Assembly (NCBI GenBank): GCA_000702085.1
Contig: KL370861.1
Location: forward strand, 126,911-190,910
Source of the DNA: Lachnospiraceae bacterium P6A3
GTDB lineage: Bacteria; Bacillota; Clostridia; Lachnospirales; Lachnospiraceae
Direction: 5' to 3'
DNA length: 64,000 bases
Shown here: positions 27,925-36,448 of the stretch, piece after piece
How positions within the stretch are numbered: the stretch's first letter is position 1
Layout: every line of letters begins with the position of its first letter
The notes under the pieces: generated by a model
Seen by the model: the letters and a program-made list of their open reading frames with translations, nothing else
Database searches by the model: none
Told to the model about the DNA's origin: nothing
Program-made: the position numbers and the translations under genes

Positions 27925-30849
27925 ATGAAGTGCCCGATAATTGATGCGCATACGAGAATTATTTGTGATGAAAATGATTTTGCAGGTGTCAGGGAGGTTG
28001 CTGAATGGGTCAGAAATGACCTTCGCCTTGTTTTCGGCGACAGAGTATCCGACTCAGGTGAAGGGACAACCATTCTTGTGGGAAGCCTTGAAAAGAGTGA
28101 CCTTCTTAGAGTAAAGCGTGAAGAAGGAATCCTGTCTGCAGATGGATTGAGAAATGAGGATGGAAGCATAAAGCGGGAGGTCTACAGAGTGGACCTGGTT
28201 AAAGAAGGTGATGCGGATAGGATCGTAATACAGGGGGCAGACAAACGTGGCACTATGTATGGGCTGCTTGCTGTATCGGAAAGCTGTGGAGTATCTCCGC
28301 TTGTTAACTGGTCCGGAGCTAAGCCGGCAGCTCGGGATAAGATATATCTTTCGGAATCGTTTTTTGGCATTTCGAAGGAACCATCCGTTAAGTACAGGGG
28401 GATATTTATCAACGATGAATGGCCGGCTTTTGGCAATTGGGCAAAGAGGCGTTTTGGTGGAATCAATGCCGAATGCTATGCGGAAGTTTTTGAATTGATG
28501 GTTCGTCTGAGGGCAAATTATCTATGGCCTGCTATGTGGAATTCGAATTTTTCATTGGATGGCCCCGGACTTGAGAGTGCTGAACTGGCTGATAAACTGG
28601 GAATAGTTATGAGTACGTCCCATCACGAACCATGTATGCGTACCGGTGAAGAATACAGAATGGTCAGGGGACCGAAATCTGTTTATGGAGACGCGTGGGA
28701 TTTCAGGGAAAACAGAGAAGGTATCATACGCTTCTGGGAGGATGGACTGAAGCGTAATGCGCCGTTTGAAAATGTCATCACAATGGGTATGCGTGGCGAG
28801 AGGGATACCGCAATCATGGCTCAGGCATCGCTTGAAGACAATATTGCACTTTTGAGGGACATCATTAAGACACAGAACGATTTGATTCGCAAATGTGTTA
28901 ATTCGGATCTTTCGAAAGTGGCAAGACAGTTTGTTCTTTTTACGGAGGTTGAAAAATTTTATTACGGTGATGAAAATACTCCTGGTTTAATCGATGATCC
29001 GGAGATGGATGGAATAACGGTTATGTTCAGTGACACCAATTTCGGTTATACCAGGACTCTTCCTGCTAAAGAGCGCAGAGAACGTAATGGCGGATATGGT
29101 TTGTATTATCATGTCGATATGCATGGCGGACCTTATGCATATGAGTGGATAGGGTCAACCTATCTTCCGCGCATCTGGGATCAGCTCGGCACTGCTTATG
29201 ATTATGGAATTCAGGACATCCTTGTTGTCAATGTCGGAGATCTGGTATCTCAGGAATTGGAACTTTCCTACATAATGAAAATGGCATTTGATATGGAGAA
29301 TTACGGTTCCGCCCGGCTCAACAACGCTTTTTGTTTCGTACAGGACTGGGTGGAGAGAATCTTCGGAGACTATTATTCCAAAGAAGACAGGGTTTCCATA
29401 TGCGAAATCATATCTGAATACACTCTGATTAATGAACGTCGCAAGCATGAGATTATGAACGACAGAGTCTATCATCCTGCACATTATGATGAATCCAAGG
29501 ATTTGTATGAAAAATGTGTGAAGATACAGAAAATTTGTGATGAGCTTTTGGAACGCTCTCCGAAAGAAATCCGTACGGCGTTCTATGAACTTATTTATTA
29601 TCCGGCTTACGGTACGGCGAATCTGCACAAGACCTGGATTGCATCTGCTTGGAACAAGTATTATGCGAATCAGAACAGAAATACTGCCAACGACCTGTGT
29701 GTGGAGATTGAGGCGGGCCTTGAGGCAGATCGAAAGCTGATTGATGATTTCCATGCACTTGCAGACGGGAAATACTATGGACACGCCCTCTCGGAGCATT
29801 TCGGTTTCCGAAACTGGAATGATTCCGGCTGTCAGTTCCCAATGAGAACTTATGTTTATCCTTCAAGGAAAAGCAGGATGCTGGTTACTAAATCAGATGA
29901 TTCCTGGTTCTATGACGGCAGGGAATATACGAAGCGAGAGGACACCCTTTACGATTTTCTAAGGCCGGATATAGATGATATTACTTTGGAGATTTCCTGC
30001 GGAAGTGAAAACGCCATATCTTATACCGTAACGACAGATAAGGATTGGATTGGTGTTGCTTCGGAGGGAACTGATGGATGCATACGAAACTTCTCCAATC
30101 TGATCGAGGGAAAAACATACAGAACAGACCGAATTCGGGTAAGGGTGGATAGAAAACTTATTCCGAGCGATGTCGTTTCAAGCGGTACCATCATTATCAG
30201 CGACGGTGATGAGTGTTTCGTGACGCTTACAGTAAGGGCATGCGGAAAAGAATACTATGAAGGCGTCTGCCGTGCGAAAAGCGGAAAGGAAATTTCAAAG
30301 GGAAGCATACTGGTTCATGCAGGGCATGCCGTGGCGGAAGGCCGTGATTTTGCGAAAATGACGGCAACCGACAGTGCTTGTTACAGAGTTATGGAACCGT
30401 ATGGCAGACATGGCAGCGGTTTGAAGCTTTATCCCAATACGATAGATCTTACAAACGAAGACAGCGGTTCGCTTCCATATGCAGAGTATTTGTTTTTTGC
30501 AGAGGATGCGGGTGAATATGATGCGGAATTCATTTTTGCGCCGTCTTTTCCGGTATATGACGAGAGTTTTCAGTTTTTTGAGATCAGTGTTAATGGGGAG
30601 GAACCGGCTCGAATCAATACAATCTATGATTCTTCAAGGCCGGTTTTCCTGAGCGCCCAGTGGACAGAAGACAACAGGCGGAATGCCAAAATCGTATCTG
30701 CCCGTATTCACTTCAAGGCCGGAGTGAACAGATTGTCATATTGCCAACTGAGTCCCAATCTGATTCTGGAGAGAATTGTTCTGTGGGATACAAAATGGCC
30801 CCCAAAAGAATCATATCTGGGCCCAAAGAACAGTTATGTTTTTGAATGA
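27925..30849 (+). CDS. GH115 alpha-glucuronidase
   Basis: 974 aa, normal for GH115 xylan alpha-1,2-glucuronidases, which remove (4-O-methyl-)glucuronic acid from internal xylose units. Family-type stretches: GTMYGLLAVSE, VKYRGIFINDEWPAFGNWA, ANYLWPAMWNSNF, MSTSHHEPCMR and VVNVGDLVSQELEL. A beta-sandwich region follows at the C-terminus. No signal peptide is visible (starts MKCPIIDAHT), so it acts on imported oligomers or is released otherwise. AAGGAGA is 13-18 bases upstream of ATG. It sits back to back with debris of a mobile element and faces a GH31 gene. Confidence 0.92.
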   Translation: MKCPIIDAHTRIICDENDFAGVREVAEWVRNDLRLVFGDRVSDSGEGTTILVGSLEKSDLLRVKREEGILSADGLRNEDGSIKREVYRVDLVKEGDADRIVIQGADKRGTMYGLLAVSESCGVSPLVNWSGAKPAARDKIYLSESFFGISKEPSVKYRGIFINDEWPAFGNWAKRRFGGINAECYAEVFELMVRLRANYLWPAMWNSNFSLDGPGLESAELADKLGIVMSTSHHEPCMRTGEEYRMVRGPKSVYGDAWDFRENREGIIRFWEDGLKRNAPFENVITMGMRGERDTAIMAQASLEDNIALLRDIIKTQNDLIRKCVNSDLSKVARQFVLFTEVEKFYYGDENTPGLIDDPEMDGITVMFSDTNFGYTRTLPAKERRERNGGYGLYYHVDMHGGPYAYEWIGSTYLPRIWDQLGTAYDYGIQDILVVNVGDLVSQELELSYIMKMAFDMENYGSARLNNAFCFVQDWVERIFGDYYSKEDRVSICEIISEYTLINERRKHEIMNDRVYHPAHYDESKDLYEKCVKIQKICDELLERSPKEIRTAFYELIYYPAYGTANLHKTWIASAWNKYYANQNRNTANDLCVEIEAGLEADRKLIDDFHALADGKYYGHALSEHFGFRNWNDSGCQFPMRTYVYPSRKSRMLVTKSDDSWFYDGREYTKREDTLYDFLRPDIDDITLEISCGSENAISYTVTTDKDWIGVASEGTDGCIRNFSNLIEGKTYRTDRIRVRVDRKLIPSDVVSSGTIIISDGDECFVTLTVRACGKEYYEGVCRAKSGKEISKGSILVHAGHAVAEGRDFAKMTATDSACYRVMEPYGRHGSGLKLYPNTIDLTNEDSGSLPYAEYLFFAEDAGEYDAEFIFAPSFPVYDESFQFFEISVNGEEPARINTIYDSSRPVFLSAQWTEDNRRNAKIVSARIHFKAGVNRLSYCQLSPNLILERIVLWDTKWPPKESYLGPKNSYVFE

Positions 30850-30856
30850 ATTTGAC

Positions 30857-30943
30857 ATGAACACCATGGCGACCATGACTGCGGACATGGAGGGGGTGCA
30901 TGGGATCCGATCACTGCCCTGTGGAGCTTGTCATCAAGTGTAG
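30857..30943 (+). pseudogene. Possible fragment resembling a cytidine deaminase
   Basis: A 28-codon open frame between the two convergent hydrolase genes ends SLPCGACHQV-stop. PCGACxQ is the zinc-ligand motif of cytidine deaminases (PCGACRQ). The fragment is too short to be functional, and the match may be chance. Confidence 0.25.
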
Positions 30944-30946
30944 ATA

Positions 30947-33220
30947 TCATCTCTCTATCTTCGTCATGGTGTACTTTCCGATTTCATATCCGTACCCGTC
31001 ACCGTCATCTTCGTACAGTTCATATGAAGCCTTGCCTTCGCCGAATTTCTTCCATTCTGTCTCATCTGCCTGCTCTTCAGTAGAAAGGGCAGGCTTTCTT
31101 ACAGGGATGAGGCTTCCTTCCTTCACAAACAGAGGGATCTTATCAAGTTCGGCACTGACCTCACATTCGGTGCCGCCTTCATATTTTTCACCTGTATAGA
31201 AATCAAACCAGTTGCAGCCTGCGGGGAAGCAAACCTTCCTGACGCCCACAGATGCAGCCTCCTGCTGCGATACACCGTAGTACATGGGGGATGTCACAGG
31301 GCACACCATCATATTTTCGCCGAACATAAACTGGTCGGTGATGTCCCAGGTGCGTCTGTCTCCGGTGAAATCAAAAGCAAGCCATCTTATAAGGGATCTG
31401 TCCTCAAGCCACACCTTGCCGGCTTCTGAGTATATGTAAGGCATCAGGCTGTAACGGAGTCTGTTGGCCTTAAGCATGGCATCATAGAATTCACCGGTGA
31501 AGTTCCACATCTCCCTGTCGAAGTCGGTTCCGTGAGCACGGAACATGGGAAGGAATGCGGCATACTGATACCACCTGGTATAAAGCTCCTGATATGCGGG
31601 ATCCTCCACGGTATTGTCATACTTTCCGTTCCAGTACCAGTACTCTCCCTGCTTTACGAAAAATGCACCTGTATCCATGGTCCAGTAAGGAAGCCCCGAA
31701 GCACTGAAATGAAGTCCTATTGCGATCTGGTCGCGGTAGGTCTCCCAGCTTGCATCGGTATCTCCCGACCACATGATGGTACCGAACCTCTGCTGTCCGG
31801 TGTATGCGCTCCTTGTAAGATTTACGACACGCTTGTCACATCCTGACTCTTCCATGGCTATACGCTGGTTCTCATATATACCCTTTGCATGGAAAAGAGG
31901 ATATGAATTGCAGTATTCATAAGGCATGCGGAGTCCCGCTTCCTCACAGAAATCCTTGTACAGGTCACTCTCCTCGGGTCTTACCCGGTGATTCCATTCA
32001 GGAGTAAAGGGCTCGGAGCTGTCGCACCACCAGGCATCGGTTCCGTATGAAAAGTGGGTTCTCTTCAGCTGGTCAAAATACAGCTTCCTTGCCTCTTCCT
32101 TAAAAGCATCATAAACAGAGCATCCGGGAAGGAAAAGATCTCTATCGGCGAACTCCTTATGATTCGGAGTATTACCTGCCATGGTGGGCCAGAGCGAGAT
32201 CATGAAGTGTACGTGATCTTCATGAAGCTTATCTATCATCTCTTTAGGAGCCGGGAATCTTGCGGGATCGTATGATTTCTGACCCCACTCGCCGTCCGGC
32301 CAGCTTATCCAGTCGAGCACGATGCAGTCCATTCCGATACCAAGCTCTCTGGACTTTTTCACGGTATCAAGTATCTGCTCCTGCGTCTCGTAGCGCTCCT
32401 TGGACTGGACATATCCGAATGCCCATCTGGGAAGGAGTGCAGCCTTTCCGGTAAGGGATCTGTATCCCTTTACAACCTCGTTCATGCTGCCTGCAATGAA
32501 GTAAATATCGGATTCCTGAGCACTTTCCGTGTAAAGATATGTGCCGTTTTCATTATCGTTGAAAATAAGGGGACTGTAGCAGTCTGTGAGGATTCCGTAG
32601 CCTGCGGTTGATACAAAGAAGGGAACAGCTATCTTTCTGTTGCCCTGATGGATATATAGTCTCTTTCCGCGAAGTGATGCACAACCCTTTTCCTGCTGAC
32701 CGAATCCGTAAACAGCCTCATCCCCGAGATTAAAATGATATCTGATGTGGAAGCTTTTTCCTGTGGAAACCTTAAGTGCATCCTCAAGTACTTCCTTCTT
32801 ACCGTCAGCGGTATCGATCATCCTCGTCTTCTGGGGAACACCTGCAAGATGGAAGGTCTCAAACTCTTCGAACTCTCTCGGTTCATCCGCTCCTTCAGCA
32901 AAAAGAAGCTTCCCGGTATTATCGTAATATCTGACAGAGCCGTCACATCTGTTAACGGATACAGTAAGTCCCGGAAGCTTTACCTCAATCGCAAGGTCGG
33001 GACCATTGTCAAATGTCCAGTCTCCGAATACATCCTCACAGGTGACACCGGGCTTCTTTACTTCGGAGAAAGCATCCTGTACCGTATAGGTAACCCTGAC
33101 GATACTGCCGGACTTCGGTTCTATGCGCATGGTTCCGTGCTTGGAATACAGAAAAAGTGCGTTTCCATTTCTCTCTACTCTGTCGATCTTCCTGCTCTTT
33201 GGTGCTATGGCTGTTAACAT
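30947..33220 (-). CDS. GH31 alpha-xylosidase / alpha-glucosidase
   Basis: 757 aa. GH31 signatures: GMDCIVLDWISWPDGEWG, the nucleophile region TDAWWCDSSEPF (Asp in WCDSSE), and later NLTRSAYTGQQRFGTIMWSGD with the acid/base Asp in the WSGD part. The length and N-terminal beta-sandwich fit intracellular YicI-like alpha-xylosidases; alpha-glucosidase is the alternative. No signal peptide. Divergent from an AraC-type regulator gene, with a 203-bp shared promoter region. Minus-strand start has GAGGGAG upstream. Confidence 0.9.
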   Translation of the reverse strand: MLTAIAPKSRKIDRVERNGNALFLYSKHGTMRIEPKSGSIVRVTYTVQDAFSEVKKPGVTCEDVFGDWTFDNGPDLAIEVKLPGLTVSVNRCDGSVRYYDNTGKLLFAEGADEPREFEEFETFHLAGVPQKTRMIDTADGKKEVLEDALKVSTGKSFHIRYHFNLGDEAVYGFGQQEKGCASLRGKRLYIHQGNRKIAVPFFVSTAGYGILTDCYSPLIFNDNENGTYLYTESAQESDIYFIAGSMNEVVKGYRSLTGKAALLPRWAFGYVQSKERYETQEQILDTVKKSRELGIGMDCIVLDWISWPDGEWGQKSYDPARFPAPKEMIDKLHEDHVHFMISLWPTMAGNTPNHKEFADRDLFLPGCSVYDAFKEEARKLYFDQLKRTHFSYGTDAWWCDSSEPFTPEWNHRVRPEESDLYKDFCEEAGLRMPYEYCNSYPLFHAKGIYENQRIAMEESGCDKRVVNLTRSAYTGQQRFGTIMWSGDTDASWETYRDQIAIGLHFSASGLPYWTMDTGAFFVKQGEYWYWNGKYDNTVEDPAYQELYTRWYQYAAFLPMFRAHGTDFDREMWNFTGEFYDAMLKANRLRYSLMPYIYSEAGKVWLEDRSLIRWLAFDFTGDRRTWDITDQFMFGENMMVCPVTSPMYYGVSQQEAASVGVRKVCFPAGCNWFDFYTGEKYEGGTECEVSAELDKIPLFVKEGSLIPVRKPALSTEEQADETEWKKFGEGKASYELYEDDGDGYGYEIGKYTMTKIER

Positions 33221-33423
33221 ATGTACTCCCTCGTTTAATACGTGATCTGCCTTACATGACGATCAGTAAATGTGCTGATACATTTTCTCTTATATTGTTT
33301 TGGAATGTATGCGGCACCATTCCGCAGTTTCTATGAAAATATTATATTATTACGCTTTTTTGCACTTGAAGTATTATGTTTATTTATTGCACTATTTTGC
33401 TTTTTTTCATATAATCAGCCTTG

Positions 33424-34293
33424 ATGAAAAAAATATCCCCCGTGGAAAACATCATACACAAGACGGGATCAAGCCCTTTTTCCATTCACAAGACATTGGT
33501 GGGCCCCGAAACCGAAAATGCATTATATTTTCACTGTCATGTGGAGGCAGAATTCTTCTACCTGGAAAGAGGCAGGCTTGATATGTATATCGAATCGGAA
33601 TGCTTCAGGCTTTCCGGGGGAGACGGCATCTTCATTCCTCCCGGAATGCTCCATTATGCCATCCAGCCTAAGGGCTGCAGGCAGGTGGTGGAATACTCCG
33701 CAATCGTTTTTTCAACAGAGCCGCTGGAGCGCATTTTTCCTGCTAACAGCCCGTATTTCGAAGCACTTTATTCAAGGCGGAAGGATAGCGTGTACCACTT
33801 CTCCGGAAGCCTTCGACAAAACAGGACATTACTGAAGCTGATAAGGGATATACTGGATATGAATACAGACTCTCCCGATTCATGTGAGCTTTCCATACAG
33901 GGCCGTCTGTTTGTTTGCTGGCAGGAGCTGTACAATCTGCACCTTTCAAAGCTCAGCGAAACGCCGGAAGATAATTCCCTTTCCAAGAACCTTATCAGAA
34001 GCATGGATTACATGCAGGAGCATTACCAGGAAGCACTGACGTTGCCGCTTCTTGCGGGCATATCCGGCTACAGCGAAAGTTACTACTGCCACAATTTTAG
34101 CACCTTCACCGGCAGCACTCCATTCGAATATCTGAACCGCATACGTATCGTCAAGGCATGCGAGCTTCTGAATTCGAGCGACAAAAAAATAACTGATATC
34201 GCCTCCCTTGTGGGATATAACAATATCAGCTATTTTAACCGTACATTCGTAAAGATAATGGGATTCACACCGTCATCGTACCGAAAGAACTGA
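33424..34293 (+). CDS. AraC-family transcriptional regulator
   Basis: About 289 aa. N-terminal cupin-type sugar-sensing domain (HCHVEAEFFYLERG, GIFIPPGMLHYAI) and C-terminal double helix-turn-helix (LPLLAGISGYSESYYCHNF..., ITDIASLVGYNNISYFNRTF). Such proteins activate sugar-use genes on binding an oligosaccharide. It is divergent from the GH31 gene, the likely target. A TTG at 33421 directly in front is an alternative start; RBS is weak either way. Confidence 0.92.
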   Translation: MKKISPVENIIHKTGSSPFSIHKTLVGPETENALYFHCHVEAEFFYLERGRLDMYIESECFRLSGGDGIFIPPGMLHYAIQPKGCRQVVEYSAIVFSTEPLERIFPANSPYFEALYSRRKDSVYHFSGSLRQNRTLLKLIRDILDMNTDSPDSCELSIQGRLFVCWQELYNLHLSKLSETPEDNSLSKNLIRSMDYMQEHYQEALTLPLLAGISGYSESYYCHNFSTFTGSTPFEYLNRIRIVKACELLNSSDKKITDIASLVGYNNISYFNRTFVKIMGFTPSSYRKN

Positions 34294-34299
34294 TGGTAA

Positions 34300-34653
34300 T
34301 CATCTATTCAGATACTTCACGAAAATTGTTTCTGCGATGAAGGTAGTAATTTCATGCATCAGACATACAGCAGAATCATTGACGGAAATATAATATGTGA
34401 AAACTATGCCCTGAAGGTCATAGAAAGACAGGCAAATGTCAGTGCAGCCAATTTTTTGATGCCGACAGAGCTGACAATAAAAGAATATAAGGATAGATAT
34501 TATAGCGCCGGTTTTGAGAGACTGAATTACGGATTTATGTGGGATCTGATAAGAGAAATGGCAAAAGATTTTTCTGTTTCAAAGCAGGCTATGTCATACC
34601 GGCTTCGAAATCTTGGACTAATAGATGAAAACGAGGAAAATTTATTAAAATGA
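34300..34653 (+). pseudogene. ImmA/IrrE metallopeptidase fragment
   Basis: The frame ending at 34653 reads LHENCFCDEG...GNIICENYALKVIERQANVSAANFLMP, the region just after the HEXXH zinc site of ImmA/IrrE peptidases (ERQANxFAAxLLMP). The complete HEXXH and the N-terminus are missing; about 100 codons from ATG 34354 could still be read. The C-terminus has a HTH-like segment (DFSVSKQAMSYRLRNLG). These peptidases normally cleave repressors of mobile elements, so this is probably element debris. Confidence 0.7.
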
Positions 34654-34671
34654 ATTAGTTATTTATAAATT

Positions 34672-34943
34672 GTTTTTACCACGATTTTTACCATTTTTTA
34701 GTGGAAAAATATGCGAAAACTTGAAAAGATTTGAGAAGATAAGCCTCCAAAAGGCACTTTCGAATATGCCATGAAACATGCATCACACCTGAGTTTTGCT
34801 TAAAAATACGGAGTTTTAGAGAAATGATAAAAATACTGTTCGTCTGCTGGGGCATAGACATTAGACGACAGCTGAAAACCTTGTAAATACTGGGGGTTGC
34901 GAGGCGGTACAGTGTATATTTGCACCCGGTTTGCACCTTTTGA
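34672..34943. repeat. att-like scar, copy B
   Basis: Contains a tandem TTTTTACCA motif (34672-34695), then ATGATAAAAATACTGTTCGT... at 34824-34853, coding MIKILFVCWG, the start of a low-molecular-weight tyrosine phosphatase (VCxG...R loop). After a stop it reaches tandem TTTGCACC (34919-34943), and the 150-bp repeat starts 24 bases on. The same order is present in copy D, and partly in A and C. Confidence 0.75.
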
Positions 34944-34966
34944 AAAGACGATTTTTGATCGAAACT

Positions 34967-35116
34967 ATTAATCTTTTTTCAGCTCCGATATGATAAGTTT
35001 TATCAACATTTATAGTCATATATCAACGATGACGGTATTTTGATCAACGGATTTCCATTAAAACAAACAATCATAGATTCTATTGCATTTTTATGTTTTT
35101 AATCAATTTCGGCAAG
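34967..35116. repeat. 150-bp repeat, copy 2 (complete, upstream of abiE)
   Basis: Near-identical to 21763-21912. Here it leads into a complete operator dyad and AbiEi gene. Shorter versions of its first ~25 bases occur at 27804 and 43277. Confidence 0.85.
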
Positions 35117-35166
35117 TTTCATAACTGCCGAAATTAGTTGAAAGCCATTTTTTATTGATGTATAGT
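35105..35166 (+). promoter_or_regulatory. abiE promoter with inverted-repeat operator
   Basis: A perfect 10-bp inverted repeat AATTTCGGCA (35105-35114) / TGCCGAAATT (35126-35135) precedes -35 TTGAAA (35138-35143), 17 bases, then -10 TATAGT (35161-35166). AbiEi antitoxins of this family repress their own promoter by binding inverted repeats, so this is the likely AbiEi operator. Confidence 0.75.
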
Positions 35167-35183
35167 ATTTACAGGTGGAAAAA

Positions 35184-35762
35184 GTGAATACTATAGGTGA
35201 AACAAAAAAATTCATAACAATATCTGAACTGAAGGAAATGGGGTATTCCTATTACAAGATTGGTCAACTCGAGGACTGCGGATTCCTTTCCAGGGTAAAT
35301 AGGAGTACGTTTGAGAACCTTTCATACAGTGGGGATGAAAATGATTTCTTTAGTGCTGAGGCATATGTACCGGATGGTGTTATATGCCTGCTTAGTGCTG
35401 CGCGATATTATGAACTGACTAATTATCTTCCGGATGCTGTTGATGTTGCAATCGAACGAAAGAAAAAAGTTGTAACCCTTCCTGATTGGCCTTCTATAAA
35501 AATTTATTATTTTGATCCGGTACGAATGGATATTGGAATTAGAGAGATTCATGATGGAGATAACCGTTTTCATATTTTCGATATAGAGAAGACGGTTGTG
35601 GATATTATCTATTATAGGAATAAGGTTGGAATAGAAGAGACCTCTGAGATACTCAAAAACTATCTTAAGAGAAATAATCGAAATATTGACAAACTCTATT
35701 CATATGCAAAACAGCTTAGAAGTGAAAAGATTGTCAGAACATATCTGGAGGTGCTTATTTGA
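35184..35762 (+). CDS. abiEi: AbiEi-type antitoxin/autorepressor
   Basis: About 192 aa. N-terminal winged-helix-like part (ISELKEMGYSYYKIGQLEDCGFL...) and the conserved middle (VPDGVICLLSAARYYELTNYLP, VAIERKK) plus RFHIFDIEKTVVDIIYYRNKVG are typical of AbiEi antitoxins. It neutralises AbiEii indirectly (type IV) and represses the operon. GTG 35184 has AGGTGG five bases upstream; GTG 35175 is the alternative. The gene is intact although its toxin partner is broken. Confidence 0.85.
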   Translation: MNTIGETKKFITISELKEMGYSYYKIGQLEDCGFLSRVNRSTFENLSYSGDENDFFSAEAYVPDGVICLLSAARYYELTNYLPDAVDVAIERKKKVVTLPDWPSIKIYYFDPVRMDIGIREIHDGDNRFHIFDIEKTVVDIIYYRNKVGIEETSEILKNYLKRNNRNIDKLYSYAKQLRSEKIVRTYLEVLI

Positions 35763-36038
35763 TGAATGTAGCTTCAGTAAAAGCCAGACTGAAGAACTTT
35801 GCATCTGAATCCGGGAGAACTTTTCAGGATGCACTTACATATTATGGTTTGGAGAGAACTATTTACAGAATCTTCGTATCGAATTATGCAGATAATTTCG
35901 TCTTGAAAGGTGGTATTTCAGGTATCACTGGAAGAAGTAATGGATAGTATAAAAACATTTGTATTTCCGCTTCTGGAAGGTGAAGTGAAAACAAAATGGA
36001 ATCCCGAAAAGGGTGAATGGGATGAAAAACCGTTTTGA
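35762..36038 (+). pseudogene. abiEii: AbiEii toxin, internally deleted and frameshifted
   Basis: Starts like AbiEii (LERTIYRIFVSNYADNFVLKGGI, the beginning of the nucleotidyltransferase fold). It then jumps at about 35914-35920 directly to the C-terminal segment also found at 22.03-22.15 kb, in a different frame, so translation stops at 35947. The active-site region of the nucleotidyltransferase is gone. Good RBS (GGAGGTG). The locus keeps an antitoxin without a toxin. Confidence 0.85.
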
Positions 36039-36055
36039 ATTAATTAAGGAGTGTA

Positions 36056-36244
36056 AGGAGAATCGACAAAGTGCGGCTCTCAGATGCCAAGGAGTGGCTG
36101 ATCAGATTACAGCAGGTTGATAAGAAGAGTTTCTCAACAATCCATACCATCAGAGGTATGGTGAGGCCGGCTTTTCAGTTAGCTGTGGACGATGATCTTT
36201 TAAGGAAGTGGTTATTTCATCTGCAGTATGGTCAGTTGTTGTGA
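36056..36244 (+). pseudogene. Tyrosine recombinase (integrase) fragment
   Basis: Open frame RIDKVRLSDAKEWLIRLQQ ... FSTIHTIRGMVRPAFQLAVDDDLLRK resembles the core-binding region of Tn916-like tyrosine integrases, then breaks at a stop. No catalytic domain (R...HxxR...Y) follows. The remaining bases up to 36448 show no gene. This is direct evidence that the AbiE module was carried by, or hit by, an integrative element. Confidence 0.75.
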
Positions 36245-36448
36245 TTGTATCCTACAGTATTGCAGGGAATAGAGCGTACCAGCTATCTGATGTTTATAGT
36301 ATTGCCGATGACTCTAATCACATACTTCAGGAGAATTAGTAGCACATATTAACAGAAAAGAATATAGACGACTATGGAATGATTATACTGATGGAAAAAT
36401 GACTGTGACGGAATTGACAACCATTTTGATTAGAAACTAGATATTTTA

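Noticed and set aside
29155-29799. 214-codon minus-strand frame opposite GH115
   Set aside because: Antisense shadow of a strongly supported gene.
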